Part shown: positions 16,003-24,676 of the stretch, in pieces
Position numbering within the stretch: the first letter of the stretch is position 1
How the letters are laid out: each line of letters begins with the position of its first letter
Assembly (NCBI GenBank): GCA_963833885.1
Contig: CAWHZU010000022.1
Coordinates: forward strand, 62,001 to 126,000
Direction: 5' to 3'
From: JASHPR01 sp963833885
GTDB lineage: Bacteria > Actinomycetota > Actinomycetes > Streptosporangiales > Streptosporangiaceae
Length of the DNA: 64,000 nucleotides
Translations under genes and position numbers: made by a program
Notes under the pieces: model-generated
What the model saw: only the letters and a program-made list of their open reading frames with translations
Told to the model about the DNA's origin: nothing
The model's database searches: none

Positions 16003-16926
16003 TCACGGGGAGCGGGGCGGGGGGCGGAGGCGGCGGGTGGCTTGGGCGCGGGCAGCCAGAGCGGCTGGCGGGGGGTAGGCGACTTCTTCGAGGCAGAGGG
16101 CGTGCGGGGCGACGACCGTGACTGCCGGGTCGCGGACCCTGGCGGCCAGCACCTCGGCCGGCCAGCCGGGGTCCCGGCGGCCGTCGCCGACCGGCAGCAT
16201 GGCGCCGACCAGGGCGCGCACCATGTTGTGGCAGAACGCGTCGGCGGCCACCGTGGCCACGGCCAGCCCGGGCTCTGGCCTCGCCCACTCCAGCCGCAGG
16301 ACTTCCCGGACCGTGGTCGCGCCCTCGCGGCGCCTGCAGAACGCGGCGAAGTCATGCTCGCCGGTCAGGGCGGTCGCGGCCGCGTTCATGCGGTCGACGT
16401 CGACCGGCCGGGGGTACCAGAGCGTGTCATGCCGACGCAGCGGATCCGCGCCCGCCAGATCGTCGCAGACGCGGTAGGAGTAGCGCCGCCACAGCGCGGA
16501 GAACCTGGCGTCGAACCCGGCCGGGGCGGCGCCGATGGCCCTCACCCTGACGTCGGGCGGCAGCGCCCGGGCGAGCCTGCGGGCGGCCGTCTCGCTGGCC
16601 GCCTGCCAGCTACCGGGCGGCACGTCCGCGTGGGCCACCTGGCCGCGCGCGTGCACCCCGGCGTCGGTGCGGCCGGCCACGGTCAGCTCCGGCGGCTCCG
16701 GCAGCCCCAACGCCCGGCCGAGCGCCTGCTGCACCACCTCCTGGACGGTGCGCTGCCCCGGCTGGCGGCTCCACCCGTGAAAGCCTGAGCCATCGTAAGA
16801 CAGGTCGAGCCGGAGACGGGTCCCCAGGCCAGTGGCCTGGGGACCCGCGGGCTCCAGCGTGCCGCTCAGGGCCGTGACCGGCCTACTGGCCGTCCTCCGG
16901 CTCGTCGCTTTCGTCCGAGTCGGCAT
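16003..16926 (-). CDS. truA: tRNA pseudouridine synthase A
   Basis: Converts uridines 38-40 in the tRNA anticodon arm to pseudouridine. The catalytic Asp lies in AGRTDAGVHARGQ; the N-terminal LDLSYDGSGFHGWSRQ and the FCHNMVRALVGAML block are also diagnostic. The ATG at 16926 makes the gene overlap the rplQ end by 44 bases, and the first ~35 residues are not conserved-looking, so the true start may lie further in. Position after rplQ at the end of the alpha operon is usual in actinomycetes. The last ~25 residues are Pro/Arg-rich. Confidence 0.93.
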   Translation of the reverse strand: MPTRTKATSRRTASRPVTALSGTLEPAGPQATGLGTRLRLDLSYDGSGFHGWSRQPGQRTVQEVVQQALGRALGLPEPPELTVAGRTDAGVHARGQVAHADVPPGSWQAASETAARRLARALPPDVRVRAIGAAPAGFDARFSALWRRYSYRVCDDLAGADPLRRHDTLWYPRPVDVDRMNAAATALTGEHDFAAFCRRREGATTVREVLRLEWARPEPGLAVATVAADAFCHNMVRALVGAMLPVGDGRRDPGWPAEVLAARVRDPAVTVVAPHALCLEEVAYPPPAALAARAQATRRLRPPPRSP

Positions 16927-17563
16927 CCGACTCGTCCCTTTCGTCGGCCGCGAGGTTCGACTCGTCCTCTTCGGCCTCGGCGTCTTCGTTGGCCTCGAGG
17001 TCCGACTCGTCCTCTTCGCCGACCTCGGAGTCCGCCGCGAGCGCCTCGGCCGAGTCCGCCTGGTCCGCCGAGTCGGCGGCGGCGTCGCGTTCCGGCTCCT
17101 CGTCCGTCACCTCAGCCTCGGCGGCGGCCGCCTCCGGCTGGGACGCGGTTGGACGCGCTGCGCGCTGGGTGCGGCGGGCCCGGCGGCGGCGCTGCCTCGC
17201 CTCGGTCTCTTCCGGCATGAGCTCGATCACGGCCATCGGCGCGTTGTCGCCCTTGCGCGGGCCGATCTTCGTGATCCGGGTGTAGCCACCCTCGCGGGAC
17301 TCGAACCTCGGCCCGATCTCGGAGAACAGCGTGTGCACAACGTCCCGGTCGGTGACCGTCGTCATCACCCGGCGCCTGGCGTGCAGGTCACCGCGCTTGG
17401 CGAACGTGATCAGGCGCTCGGCAACCGGCCGCAGCCTGCGCGCCCTTGCCTCGGTCGTGGTGATCCGGCCGTGCTCGAAGAGCGCGGTGGCAAGGTTCGC
17501 CATCATGTGCCGCTGGTGGGCGGGGCTACCGCCCATCCGGCGGCCCTTGGTGGGCGTAGGCAT
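16883..17563 (-). CDS. rplQ: 50S ribosomal protein L17 with long acidic tail
   Basis: L17 sits near the peptide exit tunnel. Residues 1-~120 are the standard domain (MPTPTKGRRMGG, HQRHMMANLATAL, ARRLRPVAERLIT). After a basic stretch (RQRRRRARRTQR) there is a ~90-residue tail made almost only of Glu, Asp, Ala and Ser. E. coli L17 ends at 127 residues, whereas this one has 226. Forty bases separate it from rpoA. Confidence 0.97.
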   Translation of the reverse strand: MPTPTKGRRMGGSPAHQRHMMANLATALFEHGRITTTEARARRLRPVAERLITFAKRGDLHARRRVMTTVTDRDVVHTLFSEIGPRFESREGGYTRITKIGPRKGDNAPMAVIELMPEETEARQRRRRARRTQRAARPTASQPEAAAAEAEVTDEEPERDAAADSADQADSAEALAADSEVGEEDESDLEANEDAEAEEDESNLAADERDESDADSDESDEPEDGQ

Positions 17564-17602
17564 CGGAACGTTCTCCTGTTCGGTACCTGGAAGGCGCCAG
17601 TA

Positions 17603-18619
17603 TTAGTACTGCTCGGTCTCGACGTAGCTCTCGTCGTCGTCCGCACCGTAGCTGTCCGCCGCGGTCCCGGGGTCGAATCCGGGCGGGGAGTCCTTGAGCG
17701 CGAGACCCATGTCGATCAGCTTCTGCTTGACTTCCTCGATCGACTTTGCGCCGAAGTTGCGGATGTCCAGCAGGTCCTGCTCGCTGCGCGCGACAAGCTC
17801 GCCCACGGTGTGGATGCCCTCGCGCTTGAGGCAGTTGTAGGAGCGGACGGTCAGGTTCAGCTCCTCGATCGGCAGCGCGAGGTCGGCGGCGAGTGCGGCG
17901 TCCGTCGGCGACGGGCCGATGTCGATGCCCTCGGCGTCCACGTTCAGCTCGCGAGCCAGCCCGAACAGCTCGACCAGGGTCTTGCCGGCGCTGGCGACCG
18001 CGTCGCGGGGGCGCATGCAGGGCTTGGTCTCGACGTCCAGGATCAGCTTGTCGAAGTCGGTGCGCTGCTCGACACGCGTGGCCTCGACCTTGTAGGTGAC
18101 CCGCATCACCGGCGAGTAGATCGAGTCGATCGGGATCCGGCCGATCTCCTGGCCCGGCTGCTTGTTCTGGGCGGCGGACACGTAGCCGCGGCCGCGCTCG
18201 ACGGTCAGCTCCATCTCCAGCTTGCCCTTGCTGTTCAGCGTGGCGATGTGCAGATCGGGGTTGTGCACCTCAACGCCGGCGGGCGGCGCGATGTCGGCGG
18301 CCGTGACCTCACCGGGACCCTGCTTGCGCAGGTACATCGGAACCGGCTCGTCGTGCTCGGACGAGACGACGAGCTCCTTCAGGTTCAGGATGATGTCGGT
18401 GACGTCCTCGATGACCCCGGGGACGGTGGAGAACTCGTGCAGCACACCCTCGATCCTGATGCTGGTGACCGCGGCACCGGGGATCGAGGAGAGCAGGGTA
18501 CGGCGGACCGAGTTGCCGATCGTGTAGCCGAACCCCGGCTCGAGCGGCTCGATGGTGAACCGGGACCGGAATTCGTTGACCGAGTCCTCGGCGAGGCCTG
18601 GGCGCTGGGCGATGAGCAT
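17603..18619 (-). CDS. rpoA: RNA polymerase alpha subunit
   Basis: Forms the dimer on which beta and beta-prime assemble; its C-terminal domain contacts UP elements and activators. The N-terminal domain has GFGYTIGNSVRRTLLSSIPG near 29-48, and the C-terminal HhH domain has RSYNCLKREGIHTVGEL and IRNFGAKSIEEV. The length of 338 residues is normal. A tyrosine-rich acidic tail (SYVETEQY) follows. The gene is preceded by a 10-bp perfect hairpin between rpsD and rpoA. Confidence 0.99.
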   Translation of the reverse strand: MLIAQRPGLAEDSVNEFRSRFTIEPLEPGFGYTIGNSVRRTLLSSIPGAAVTSIRIEGVLHEFSTVPGVIEDVTDIILNLKELVVSSEHDEPVPMYLRKQGPGEVTAADIAPPAGVEVHNPDLHIATLNSKGKLEMELTVERGRGYVSAAQNKQPGQEIGRIPIDSIYSPVMRVTYKVEATRVEQRTDFDKLILDVETKPCMRPRDAVASAGKTLVELFGLARELNVDAEGIDIGPSPTDAALAADLALPIEELNLTVRSYNCLKREGIHTVGELVARSEQDLLDIRNFGAKSIEEVKQKLIDMGLALKDSPPGFDPGTAADSYGADDDESYVETEQY

Positions 18620-18694
18620 TGGTGGTTCCCTTCCGCGATGCCCGCTATTTGACTATCGCGACTCTGCTGCCGGCCTTCCGGCCGCCATCTGCCA

Positions 18695-18722
18695 CGGCCG
18701 GCCGCTCTGCTGCGGCCGGCCG
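18695..18722 (-). terminator. Hairpin between rpsD and rpoA
   Basis: A perfect 10-bp stem (18695-18704 with 18713-18722) and 8-base loop, seven bases after the rpsD stop. It lies inside the alpha operon, so it may be an attenuator or a processing site that adjusts rpoA relative to the ribosomal genes. Confidence 0.5.
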
Positions 18723-18729
18723 GTACTGC

Positions 18730-19362
18730 CTACTGCTTGGAGTAGTACTCGACGATCAGCTGCTCCTGGACCAGGGTGTCGATCTGGGGCCTGGACGGGA
18801 GCGAATGCACCAGAATCCGCATCTTGTCCGGTATCACCCCAAGCCACGCCGGGACCGTGCGCTCGCCGGCCTCGGCGCGCGCCACCACGAACGGGGTGAG
18901 CTCGCGTGACTTCTCCGCGACCTCGACGATGTCGCTCTCGCGGACCCGGTAGGAGGGGATGTTGACCTTGCGGCCGTTGACCCGGACGTGGCCGTGCCCG
19001 ACGAGCTGGCGGGCCATGTCCCGGCTCTTGGCGAAGCCGGCCCGGTAGACCACGTTGTCCAGGCGGCTCTCCAGGATCTGGAGCATCGTCTCGCCGGTGC
19101 GGCCGCGGGTGCGGGTGGCTTCCTCGTAGTAGTTGTGGAACTGCTTCTCCAGGATCCCGTAGATCCGCTTGGCCTTCTGCTTCTCTCGGATCTGGAGCAG
19201 GTAGTCGTTGTTCTCGCGGGCCCGGATCCTGCCGTGCTCACCCGGTGGGTAGGGCCGGATCTCGATCGGGCACTTGGGCGAGTCGCACTTGGCGCCCTTG
19301 AGGAAGAGCTTGGTCTTCTCACGGCGGCAGCGCTTGCAGTCTGGACCGGTGTATCGAGCCAT
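18730..19362 (-). CDS. rpsD: 30S ribosomal protein S4
   Basis: Primary 16S rRNA-binding protein. The ATG at 19362 (MARYTGPDCK) is the true start, not the one 51 bases upstream. Cys9, Cys12, Cys26 and Cys31 form the zinc-binding set of the C+ type. The S4 RNA-binding domain runs from about residue 95 (LDNVVYRAGFAKSRDMARQL). 210 residues. It follows rpsK by 16 bases. Confidence 0.98.
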   Translation of the reverse strand: MARYTGPDCKRCRREKTKLFLKGAKCDSPKCPIEIRPYPPGEHGRIRARENNDYLLQIREKQKAKRIYGILEKQFHNYYEEATRTRGRTGETMLQILESRLDNVVYRAGFAKSRDMARQLVGHGHVRVNGRKVNIPSYRVRESDIVEVAEKSRELTPFVVARAEAGERTVPAWLGVIPDKMRILVHSLPSRPQIDTLVQEQLIVEYYSKQ

Positions 19363-19378
19363 GTCTGTCGCTTCCCCC

Positions 19379-19780
19379 TCAGACCCTGCGCCGCTTGGGA
19401 GGGCGGCAGCCATTGTGCGGAACCGGGGTGACGTCCTGGATGGAGCCGACCTCGAGGCCGGTCGCCTGCAGCGACCGGATCGCGGTCTCCCGGCCCGAGC
19501 CAGGACCCTTCACGAACACGTCGACCTTGCGCATGCCGTGCTCCATGGCGCGGCGGGCGGCAGCCTCGGCCGCCATCTGCGCGGCGAACGGCGTCGACTT
19601 ACGCGAGCCCTTGAATCCGACCTGCCCGGACGAGGCCCAGGAAATGACGCTCCCGGCGGGGTCGGTAATCGAGACGATCGTGTTGTTGAACGTGCTCTTG
19701 ATGTGGGCGTGCCCGTGAGCGATGTTCTTCCGCTCTTTGCGGCGCACCTTCTTCACGCCGGTGCGGCTCTTCGGAGGCAT
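19379..19780 (-). CDS. rpsK: 30S ribosomal protein S11
   Basis: Platform protein next to the E site. It has the family blocks HIKSTFNNTIVSITD, SSGQVGFKGSRKSTPFAAQ and the C-terminal DVTPVPHNGCRPPKRRRV. The length of 133 residues is normal. It sits between rpsM and rpsD as in other actinomycetes. Confidence 0.98.
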   Translation of the reverse strand: MPPKSRTGVKKVRRKERKNIAHGHAHIKSTFNNTIVSITDPAGSVISWASSGQVGFKGSRKSTPFAAQMAAEAAARRAMEHGMRKVDVFVKGPGSGRETAIRSLQATGLEVGSIQDVTPVPHNGCRPPKRRRV

Positions 19781-19824
19781 CTGGTTGCTTCAGCTCCTGA
19801 GGTGATCGGACCGCTCTGCGCGGA

Positions 19825-20205
19825 CTACTTCTTCCCGGTCTTCTTCTTGCCGGCCACGGTCTTCTTCTTGCCCTTGCGGGTGCGGGCATTGGTCTGCGTG
19901 CGCTGGCCGTGCACGGGCAGCCCGCGGCGGTGCCGGATGCCCTGGTAGCACCCGATCTCCACCTTGCGCCGGATGTCGGCCGCGACCTCGCGGCGCAGGT
20001 CACCTTCGACCTTGTATTTGGCGTCGATCCAGTCCCTGAGCCTGACGAGCTGGTCGTCGCTGAGGTCATGGACCCGGGTGTCCCCGCTGAGCTCGGTCGC
20101 CTGCAGCGTCTCGAGGGCGCGGGTGCGGCCGATTCCGTAAACGTAAGTGAGGGCGACCTCTAGCCGCTTGTCACGCGGGAGGTCGACGCCGACGAGGCGT
20201 GCCAT
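19825..20205 (-). CDS. rpsM: 30S ribosomal protein S13
   Basis: Head protein contacting the P-site tRNA and the B1 bridge. Start MARLVGVDLPRDKR at 20205, behind AGAAGGAGAA. It carries the HhH region YVYGIGRTRA and RHRRGLPVHGQRTQTNART, and a Lys-rich tail (KKKTVAGKKKTGKK) that normally reaches tRNA. 126 residues. The gene follows a strong hairpin after rpmJ with no obvious promoter between. Confidence 0.98.
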   Translation of the reverse strand: MARLVGVDLPRDKRLEVALTYVYGIGRTRALETLQATELSGDTRVHDLSDDQLVRLRDWIDAKYKVEGDLRREVAADIRRKVEIGCYQGIRHRRGLPVHGQRTQTNARTRKGKKKTVAGKKKTGKK

Positions 20206-20306
20206 CGCGGGCAGTTCTCCTTCTGTCTCGGAGGTCCTGCGCGCCGCTCCCCGCCACTGCCCAAGCATTCCTGCCCGGACGGGGCCCCGGCCTCCACCCG
20301 GGGGTG

Positions 20307-20335
20307 CCCTTAACCGGCCGTTGGCCGGTTAAGGG
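20307..20335 (-). terminator. Hairpin between rpmJ and rpsM
   Basis: A perfect 13-bp stem (20307-20319 with 20323-20335) with a 3-base loop, 85 bases after the rpmJ stop and 102 before rpsM. There is no T-run. The 100 bases after it on the minus strand contain no convincing -10 hexamer, so rpsM expression probably depends on read-through. Confidence 0.65.
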
Positions 20336-20420
20336 TTGCGGTGCGCGTTCTTGCCGTGCTTCTCGAAGTGCCGGTACTGCTGCTGTGCTCGCTGTCTGTA
20401 GCTGGGCTTACTGGTCTGGC

Positions 20421-20534
20421 TCAGCCCTGGCGCTGCTTGTGCCGCGGATCAGAGCAGATGACCATGACCCGGCCATGCCGGCGAATGATCCGGCACTTGC
20501 TGCAGATCTTCTTCACACTCGGCTTGACCTTCAT
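20421..20534 (-). CDS. rpmJ: 50S ribosomal protein L36
   Basis: A 37-residue zinc-ribbon protein. It begins MKVKPSVKKICSKCRI, with Cys11, Cys14 and Cys27 and His32 as the metal ligands (CxxC, then C and H). This is the Zn-binding C+ form. It lies 16 bases after infA on the same strand and is too short for most ORF callers. Confidence 0.97.
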   Translation of the reverse strand: MKVKPSVKKICSKCRIIRRHGRVMVICSDPRHKQRQG

Positions 20535-20550
20535 CGGTTGCTCATCTCGT

Positions 20551-20772
20551 TCACTTGTAGCGGTAGACGATCCGCCCACGACTCAGGTCGTAGGGGCTCA
20601 GCTCGACGACGACCCTGTCATCGGGAAGGATCCGGATGTAGTGCATCCGCATCTTTCCGCTGATGTGAGCCAGGACCTTGTGCCCGTTGTCTAGCTCCAC
20701 TCGGAAAAAGGCATTCGGCAGCGACTCAACCACCGTGCCCTCGATCTCAATGGCGCCGTCTTTCTTGGGCAT
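20551..20772 (-). CDS. infA: Translation initiation factor IF-1
   Basis: Binds the A site during initiation with IF-2 and IF-3. 73 residues, an OB fold with IEIEGTVVESLPNAFFRVEL, HISGKMRMHYIRILPGD-like and LSRGRIVYRYK. The gene starts the infA-rpmJ pair; upstream lies a 321-base gap with a promoter-like sequence. Confidence 0.98.
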   Translation of the reverse strand: MPKKDGAIEIEGTVVESLPNAFFRVELDNGHKVLAHISGKMRMHYIRILPDDRVVVELSPYDLSRGRIVYRYK

Positions 20773-21000
20773 ATCCTCCGCGCTTTGCTATTGCTTGTCT
20801 GGTGTTCGGGGTCGGGGTCTCCGGCCGGAGAGCATGGCAGTCCGCAGCCGCGCCAGGCAATCCCACTGGTAATCGAGAGGCTTGCCCCGCCCGGCTCGTG
20901 CCTGCGCACACCTTCCGGATCCGGGTGGCTCCGACAGATGGCTACCTTCGCGCTGCACACTCACGTCGCGGGTGCGAAAGCAGCTCACGGGCCGCAGCAG

Positions 21001-21030
21001 AGTCTACGCGACCCCTGCCGCCAATGCGAA
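21001..21030 (-). promoter_or_regulatory. Candidate infA promoter
   Basis: On the minus strand TTCGCA (21030-21025), 18-base spacer, TAGACT (21006-21001). The -10 fits the actinomycete consensus; the -35 matches four of six. It would give a leader of about 225 bases. Confidence 0.4.
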
Positions 21031-21074
21031 CTGAGGGCCACTCATCTCTGTGCGCTCGGGTAAACCAGGCCCGG

Positions 21075-21093
21075 CCGCGGGATATTCCCGCGG
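21075..21093 (-). terminator. Terminator behind map and DUF1707-type gene
   Basis: A perfect 8-bp stem (21075-21082 with 21086-21093) with loop TAT, starting directly after the stop codon at 21094-21096. Confidence 0.6.
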
Positions 21094-21644
21094 CTACCGG
21101 TCTGCGGCGTCCCCGCCGATCTGATCGGGCCCGCCACGTATCTGGCGACCGCGCGAGCCGCCCGAGCCGCCCGGGCCGCCGCTCGGGTGGCTGCCGCTGA
21201 TCCAGCGGCCGAGCATGACGGCGCCCCACGGCCCGGCGATCCACAGCGGCCAGAGGTACCCGGCCCCGCTCAGCCCCCAGATTACGAAGCAGACCATGGT
21301 GACGGTGAACCAGCTGCTCCAGGCGGCGGTCCAGGCCGGTGAGAACCTGCCGTGCGGCCTGGCGATGGCGGCGCCCCCGGCCGCCTCCATGTGAAACCCG
21401 TGGCCGGGTATCTGCCTGCGGTAGTGCGGCGGCAGCGAGGCGTCGGGCAGCCGGTAGAGGTCGATCGCCGGCAGGTCGGACATGAGCTCGTCGAGATCGC
21501 CAAGGGTCTTCGCCGCGTAGGCCTTGTCCATCCGCTCGTTGAACTCCTCGGCCGTCGCCGGCCTGCCGCGTGGTGCTCGCTGAGCAGCGCCACGGCGCGC
21601 TCACGGTCGTCGTCGGAAGCCCGGATCCTGGGGTCAGAAGCCAT
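21094..21644 (-). pseudogene. DUF1707-type membrane protein, apparent frameshift
   Basis: The first 29 codons from ATG 21644 read MASDPRIRASDDDRERAVAL and SEHHAAGR, the start of a DUF1707 domain. The frame then fails, and the rest of the domain (EEFNERMDKAYAAKT, LGDLDELMSDLPA) continues in another frame to 21094. One missing base near 21555-21562 would restore a ~183-residue protein. After the domain come two hydrophobic segments (WFTVTMVCFVIWGL and YLWPLWIAGPWGAVML) and a Gly/Ser-rich tail. The start overlaps the map stop by one base. Either a sequencing slip or a decayed gene. Confidence 0.7.
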
Positions 21645-22612
21645 CAGGTCCTCCTCAGCTCCTCGAGCGCGCCTTCGGCCGCCCCCCCGCCGTCCTGGGC
21701 TGCCGCCCTACCATCCTGGGCTACTACCCCGCCGTCCCGGGCTACTACCCCGCCGTCCTGGGCTGCCGCCCTGCCGTCCCGGGCTGCTACCCCGCCGTCC
21801 CGGGCAGCTACCCCGCCGTCCCGGGCTGCCGCTCCGCCGTCCTCGGCGGTCAGCACCCAGGGCCCAGACGCGGTGATCGCCACCGTGTGCTCAAAGTGCG
21901 CCGCCCGGCTGCCGTCCGCGCTGACCACGGTCCAGCCGTCGTCCAGCAGCCGGGTCTGCGGCCGGCCCCGGACCAGCATGGGCTCGATCGCGAGCGCCAT
22001 CCCCTCGGCCAGCATCGGGCCGTGACCTGGCTTGCCGTAGTTCGGCACCGCCGGGTCCATGTGCATCTCGGTGCCGATCCCGTGGCCGACGTACTCCCGC
22101 ACGATCCCGTACCGGCCGCTGGCCCGCGCGCTCGTCTCGACCGCGTGCGAGATATCACTCAGCCGGTTTCCGGGCCGGGCCTGGGCCAGGCCGGCCCACA
22201 GCGCCCGCTCGCAGGCCCGCAGCAGCGCGGCGTCCTCGTCGCTGATCGGCCCGACGCCGACGGTGCGGGCGGCGTCACCGTGCCAGCCATCCAGGATCGC
22301 GCCGCAGTCGATCGAGATCAGGTCCCCCGCCGTCAGACGGGCTCTGGAACTAGGGATGCCGTGCACGATCTGGTCGTTGACCGAGGTGCAGATCGTCGCC
22401 GGGTACCCGTGGTACCCCTTGAACGAGGGGACGGCACCGGCCGCGCGGATCTCCCGCTCGGCGATCACGTCCAGGTCCTCGGTGGTGATGCCGGGCTCGA
22501 CCGCGGCCGTCAGCACGTCCAGCGTGTGCGACACCACCAGGCCCGCCTCGCGCATCGCCGCGATCTGGCCCGGCGTCTTGATCTGGATCGGCTGTTCCCG
22601 CCTGGTCCGCAT
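21644..22612 (-). CDS. map: Methionine aminopeptidase, type I, with repeat tail
   Basis: Removes the initiator methionine from nascent proteins using two metal ions. Metal-ligand blocks are visible: ISIDCGAILDGWHGDAART, GHGIGTEMHMDP and LAIEPML followed by the final Glu in FEHTVAIT. The enzyme normally ends shortly after VLTAEDGG; here ~55 extra residues form seven or eight heptads of A-(R/Q)-D-G-(G/R)-(V/A)-(V/A). ATG 22612 follows GGAGGCACC. It is downstream of adk, as usual in actinomycetes. Confidence 0.97.
   Translation of the reverse strand: MRTRREQPIQIKTPGQIAAMREAGLVVSHTLDVLTAAVEPGITTEDLDVIAEREIRAAGAVPSFKGYHGYPATICTSVNDQIVHGIPSSRARLTAGDLISIDCGAILDGWHGDAARTVGVGPISDEDAALLRACERALWAGLAQARPGNRLSDISHAVETSARASGRYGIVREYVGHGIGTEMHMDPAVPNYGKPGHGPMLAEGMALAIEPMLVRGRPQTRLLDDGWTVVSADGSRAAHFEHTVAITASGPWVLTAEDGGAAARDGGVAARDGGVAARDGRAAAQDGGVVARDGGVVAQDGRAAAQDGGGAAEGALEELRRT
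21675..21842. repeat. 21-bp tandem repeat encoding the MetAP tail
   Basis: Eight units of 21 bp begin at 21675 (degenerate), 21696, 21717, 21738, 21759, 21780, 21801 and 21822. Units differ by a few bases, yet all keep the frame and a D-G pair, so the array encodes a heptapeptide repeat. Confidence 0.92.
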
Positions 22613-22697
22613 GGTGCCTCCGGATTCCCTTATCCACGTTACCGTTGCGAGGTCACTGCGGGGAGCCGGAGGCCAGCCCGGGGCTAAAGGCCAGCGG

Positions 22698-23351
22698 TCA
22701 GCGGATGAAGCGCCGCAGCGCGCTCAGCGCCCGGTCGGTGATCTCCTCCACCGGCCCGGTGGCGTCGACGCCGAGCAGAATGCCCTCGTCCGCGTAGAAC
22801 GTGATCAGCGGCTGGGTCTGCTGCTGGTACACATCCAGCCGGTGCCTGATCGTCTCCTCGCGGTCGTCGTCGCGCTGGAACAGCTCGCCGCCGCAGTCGT
22901 CACAGTGCTCGCTGCGCGACGGCGGATCGAACAGCACGTGCCATACGTGGCCGCATATGCGGCAGGTCCGCCGCCCCGACAGCCGCCTGACCACCTCGTC
23001 GTCGTCCACGACGAGCTCGACCACCAGGTCCAGCCTGGTGTCCCACTCGGTCAGCATCTTCTTCAGCGTCTCGGCCTGGGGCACGTTCCGCGGGAACCCG
23101 TCGAGCAGGAAGCCGGCCTGCGCGTCGTCCTCCTGCAGCCGGTCGGCGACCATCGCGATCGTGACCTCGTCGGGCACCAGGTCGCCGCGGTCCATGTAGG
23201 TCTTGGCCGCGCGGCCGAGTTCGGTGCCGGTGCTCACGTTGTACCTGAAGATCTCACCTGTCGAGATCGTCGGGATCGACAGGTGGGAGGCTATGAACTG
23301 GGCCTGTGTCCCCTTGCCCGCACCGGGGGGCCCGACGAGGACGACGCGCAC
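22698..23351 (-). CDS. adk: Adenylate kinase
   Basis: Interconverts ATP + AMP and 2 ADP. The P-loop is GPPGAGKGTQ at residues 7-16; LLDGFPRN is the AMP-binding block. The LID carries four cysteines (CRICGHVW and CDDCG, about 129-150), the zinc-binding form of the long type. 217 residues. The GTG start overlaps the secY stop by one base. Confidence 0.98.
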   Translation of the reverse strand: MRVVLVGPPGAGKGTQAQFIASHLSIPTISTGEIFRYNVSTGTELGRAAKTYMDRGDLVPDEVTIAMVADRLQEDDAQAGFLLDGFPRNVPQAETLKKMLTEWDTRLDLVVELVVDDDEVVRRLSGRRTCRICGHVWHVLFDPPSRSEHCDDCGGELFQRDDDREETIRHRLDVYQQQTQPLITFYADEGILLGVDATGPVEEITDRALSALRRFIR

Positions 23352-24676
23352 TACCTCAGGAAGCCCTCATAGTTACGCTGCTGCAGCTGGCTCTCGATCT
23401 GCTTCACCGTGTCCAGCCCGACGCCGACCATGATCAGCAGGCTGGTGCCGCCGAGCGGGAACTGCTGCGAGGCGCCGGCCAGCCCGATGGCCACCAGTGG
23501 GATCAGGGCGACGAGTCCCAGGTAGATCGAGCCCGGGGTGGTCAGCCGGTTCAGCACGTAGCTGAGGTACTCGGCCGTAGGCCGGCCGGGTCTGATGCCG
23601 GGAATGAACCCGCCGTACTTCTTCATGTTGTCCGCGACCTCGGTCGGGTTGAACGTGATCGAGACGTAGAAGAACGTGAAGAAGATGATCAGCAGGAACG
23701 TCGCGAGCATGTAGACCGGATTGTCGCCGTAGCTCAAGTGCACCACGACCCAGTCGGCCCATGGCTTGGGATGGGCGCCGTTCACCCCGCCGAACAGCTG
23801 CGCGGCGAGCTGCGGGATGTATAGCAGCGACGAGCCGAAGATGACCGGGATGACGCCGGCCTGGTTCACCTTGAGCGGGATGTAGGTCGACGTGCCGCCG
23901 TACATCTTGCGGCCGACCATGCGTTTGGCATATTGGACCGGGATCCGGCGCTGGGCCTGTTCCATAAACGCCACAAACCCGATGACCGCGATGCCGACGG
24001 CCAGCACCAGGGCGAACACGAACGCGTGCTTCTCCTGGTAGATCTGCTCGAACTCGCCCGGTATCTGCGAGATCACGGTGACGAAGATCACGATCGACAT
24101 GCCGTTGCCCACGCCGCGGTCGGTGATCAGCTCGCCCAGCCACATGATCACGCAGGTGCCCGCGGTCATGGTGATCACCATCGTGGCGATGTTGAACACG
24201 CCCTGGTTCGGGATCAGGTTCGAGCACTTCGTGGTGCCGCTGGTGCCGTACAGGGTGCCGGACCTGGCCAGCGCGACGATCGCGGTTGACTGCAGGATCG
24301 CCAGGCCACAGGTGAGGTACCGGGTGTACTGAGTGATTTTGGCCTGGCCGGCCTGGCCTTCCTGGCGCAGCGTCTCGAGCCGCGGGATCACGACGGCGAG
24401 CAGCTGCAGGATGATGCTCGCGGTGATGTACGGCATGATGCCGAGCGCAAACACCGACAGCCGGTACAGCGCGCCGCCGCTGAACAGGTTGACCAGCTGG
24501 AACAGGCTGGTGTTGCTGTCCTTGACCAGATTGAGGCAGGAGTCGACGGCCCTCTCCGAGATCCCGGGGGTCGGCAGCGAGGCGCCCAGCCGGAATATGG
24601 CAATGATGAAGATCGTAAACAGCAGCTTCTTACGCAGGTCAGGCGTGCGAAAGGCGCGTACGAACGCGGTCAGCAT
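23351..24676 (-). CDS. secY: Preprotein translocase subunit SecY
   Basis: Channel-forming subunit of the Sec translocon, with ten transmembrane helices across 441 residues. Typical blocks are LGIMPYITASIILQLL, ARSGTLYG, QEGQAGQAKITQYTRY and TEVADNMKKYGGFIPGIRPG. Its partner SecE is encoded at 51556-51808. The gene follows rplO after a 194-base gap that may contain its own promoter. Confidence 0.98.
   Translation of the reverse strand: MLTAFVRAFRTPDLRKKLLFTIFIIAIFRLGASLPTPGISERAVDSCLNLVKDSNTSLFQLVNLFSGGALYRLSVFALGIMPYITASIILQLLAVVIPRLETLRQEGQAGQAKITQYTRYLTCGLAILQSTAIVALARSGTLYGTSGTTKCSNLIPNQGVFNIATMVITMTAGTCVIMWLGELITDRGVGNGMSIVIFVTVISQIPGEFEQIYQEKHAFVFALVLAVGIAVIGFVAFMEQAQRRIPVQYAKRMVGRKMYGGTSTYIPLKVNQAGVIPVIFGSSLLYIPQLAAQLFGGVNGAHPKPWADWVVVHLSYGDNPVYMLATFLLIIFFTFFYVSITFNPTEVADNMKKYGGFIPGIRPGRPTAEYLSYVLNRLTTPGSIYLGLVALIPLVAIGLAGASQQFPLGGTSLLIMVGVGLDTVKQIESQLQQRNYEGFLR

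Larger units (their letters stand above)
20773..21093. other. infA upstream region
   Basis: 321 bases without a gene. It holds, from high to low coordinates, the hairpin behind the DUF1707-type gene (21075-21093), a candidate minus-strand promoter (21001-21030) and a ~230-base leader before infA. I see no further structure. Confidence 0.6.
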
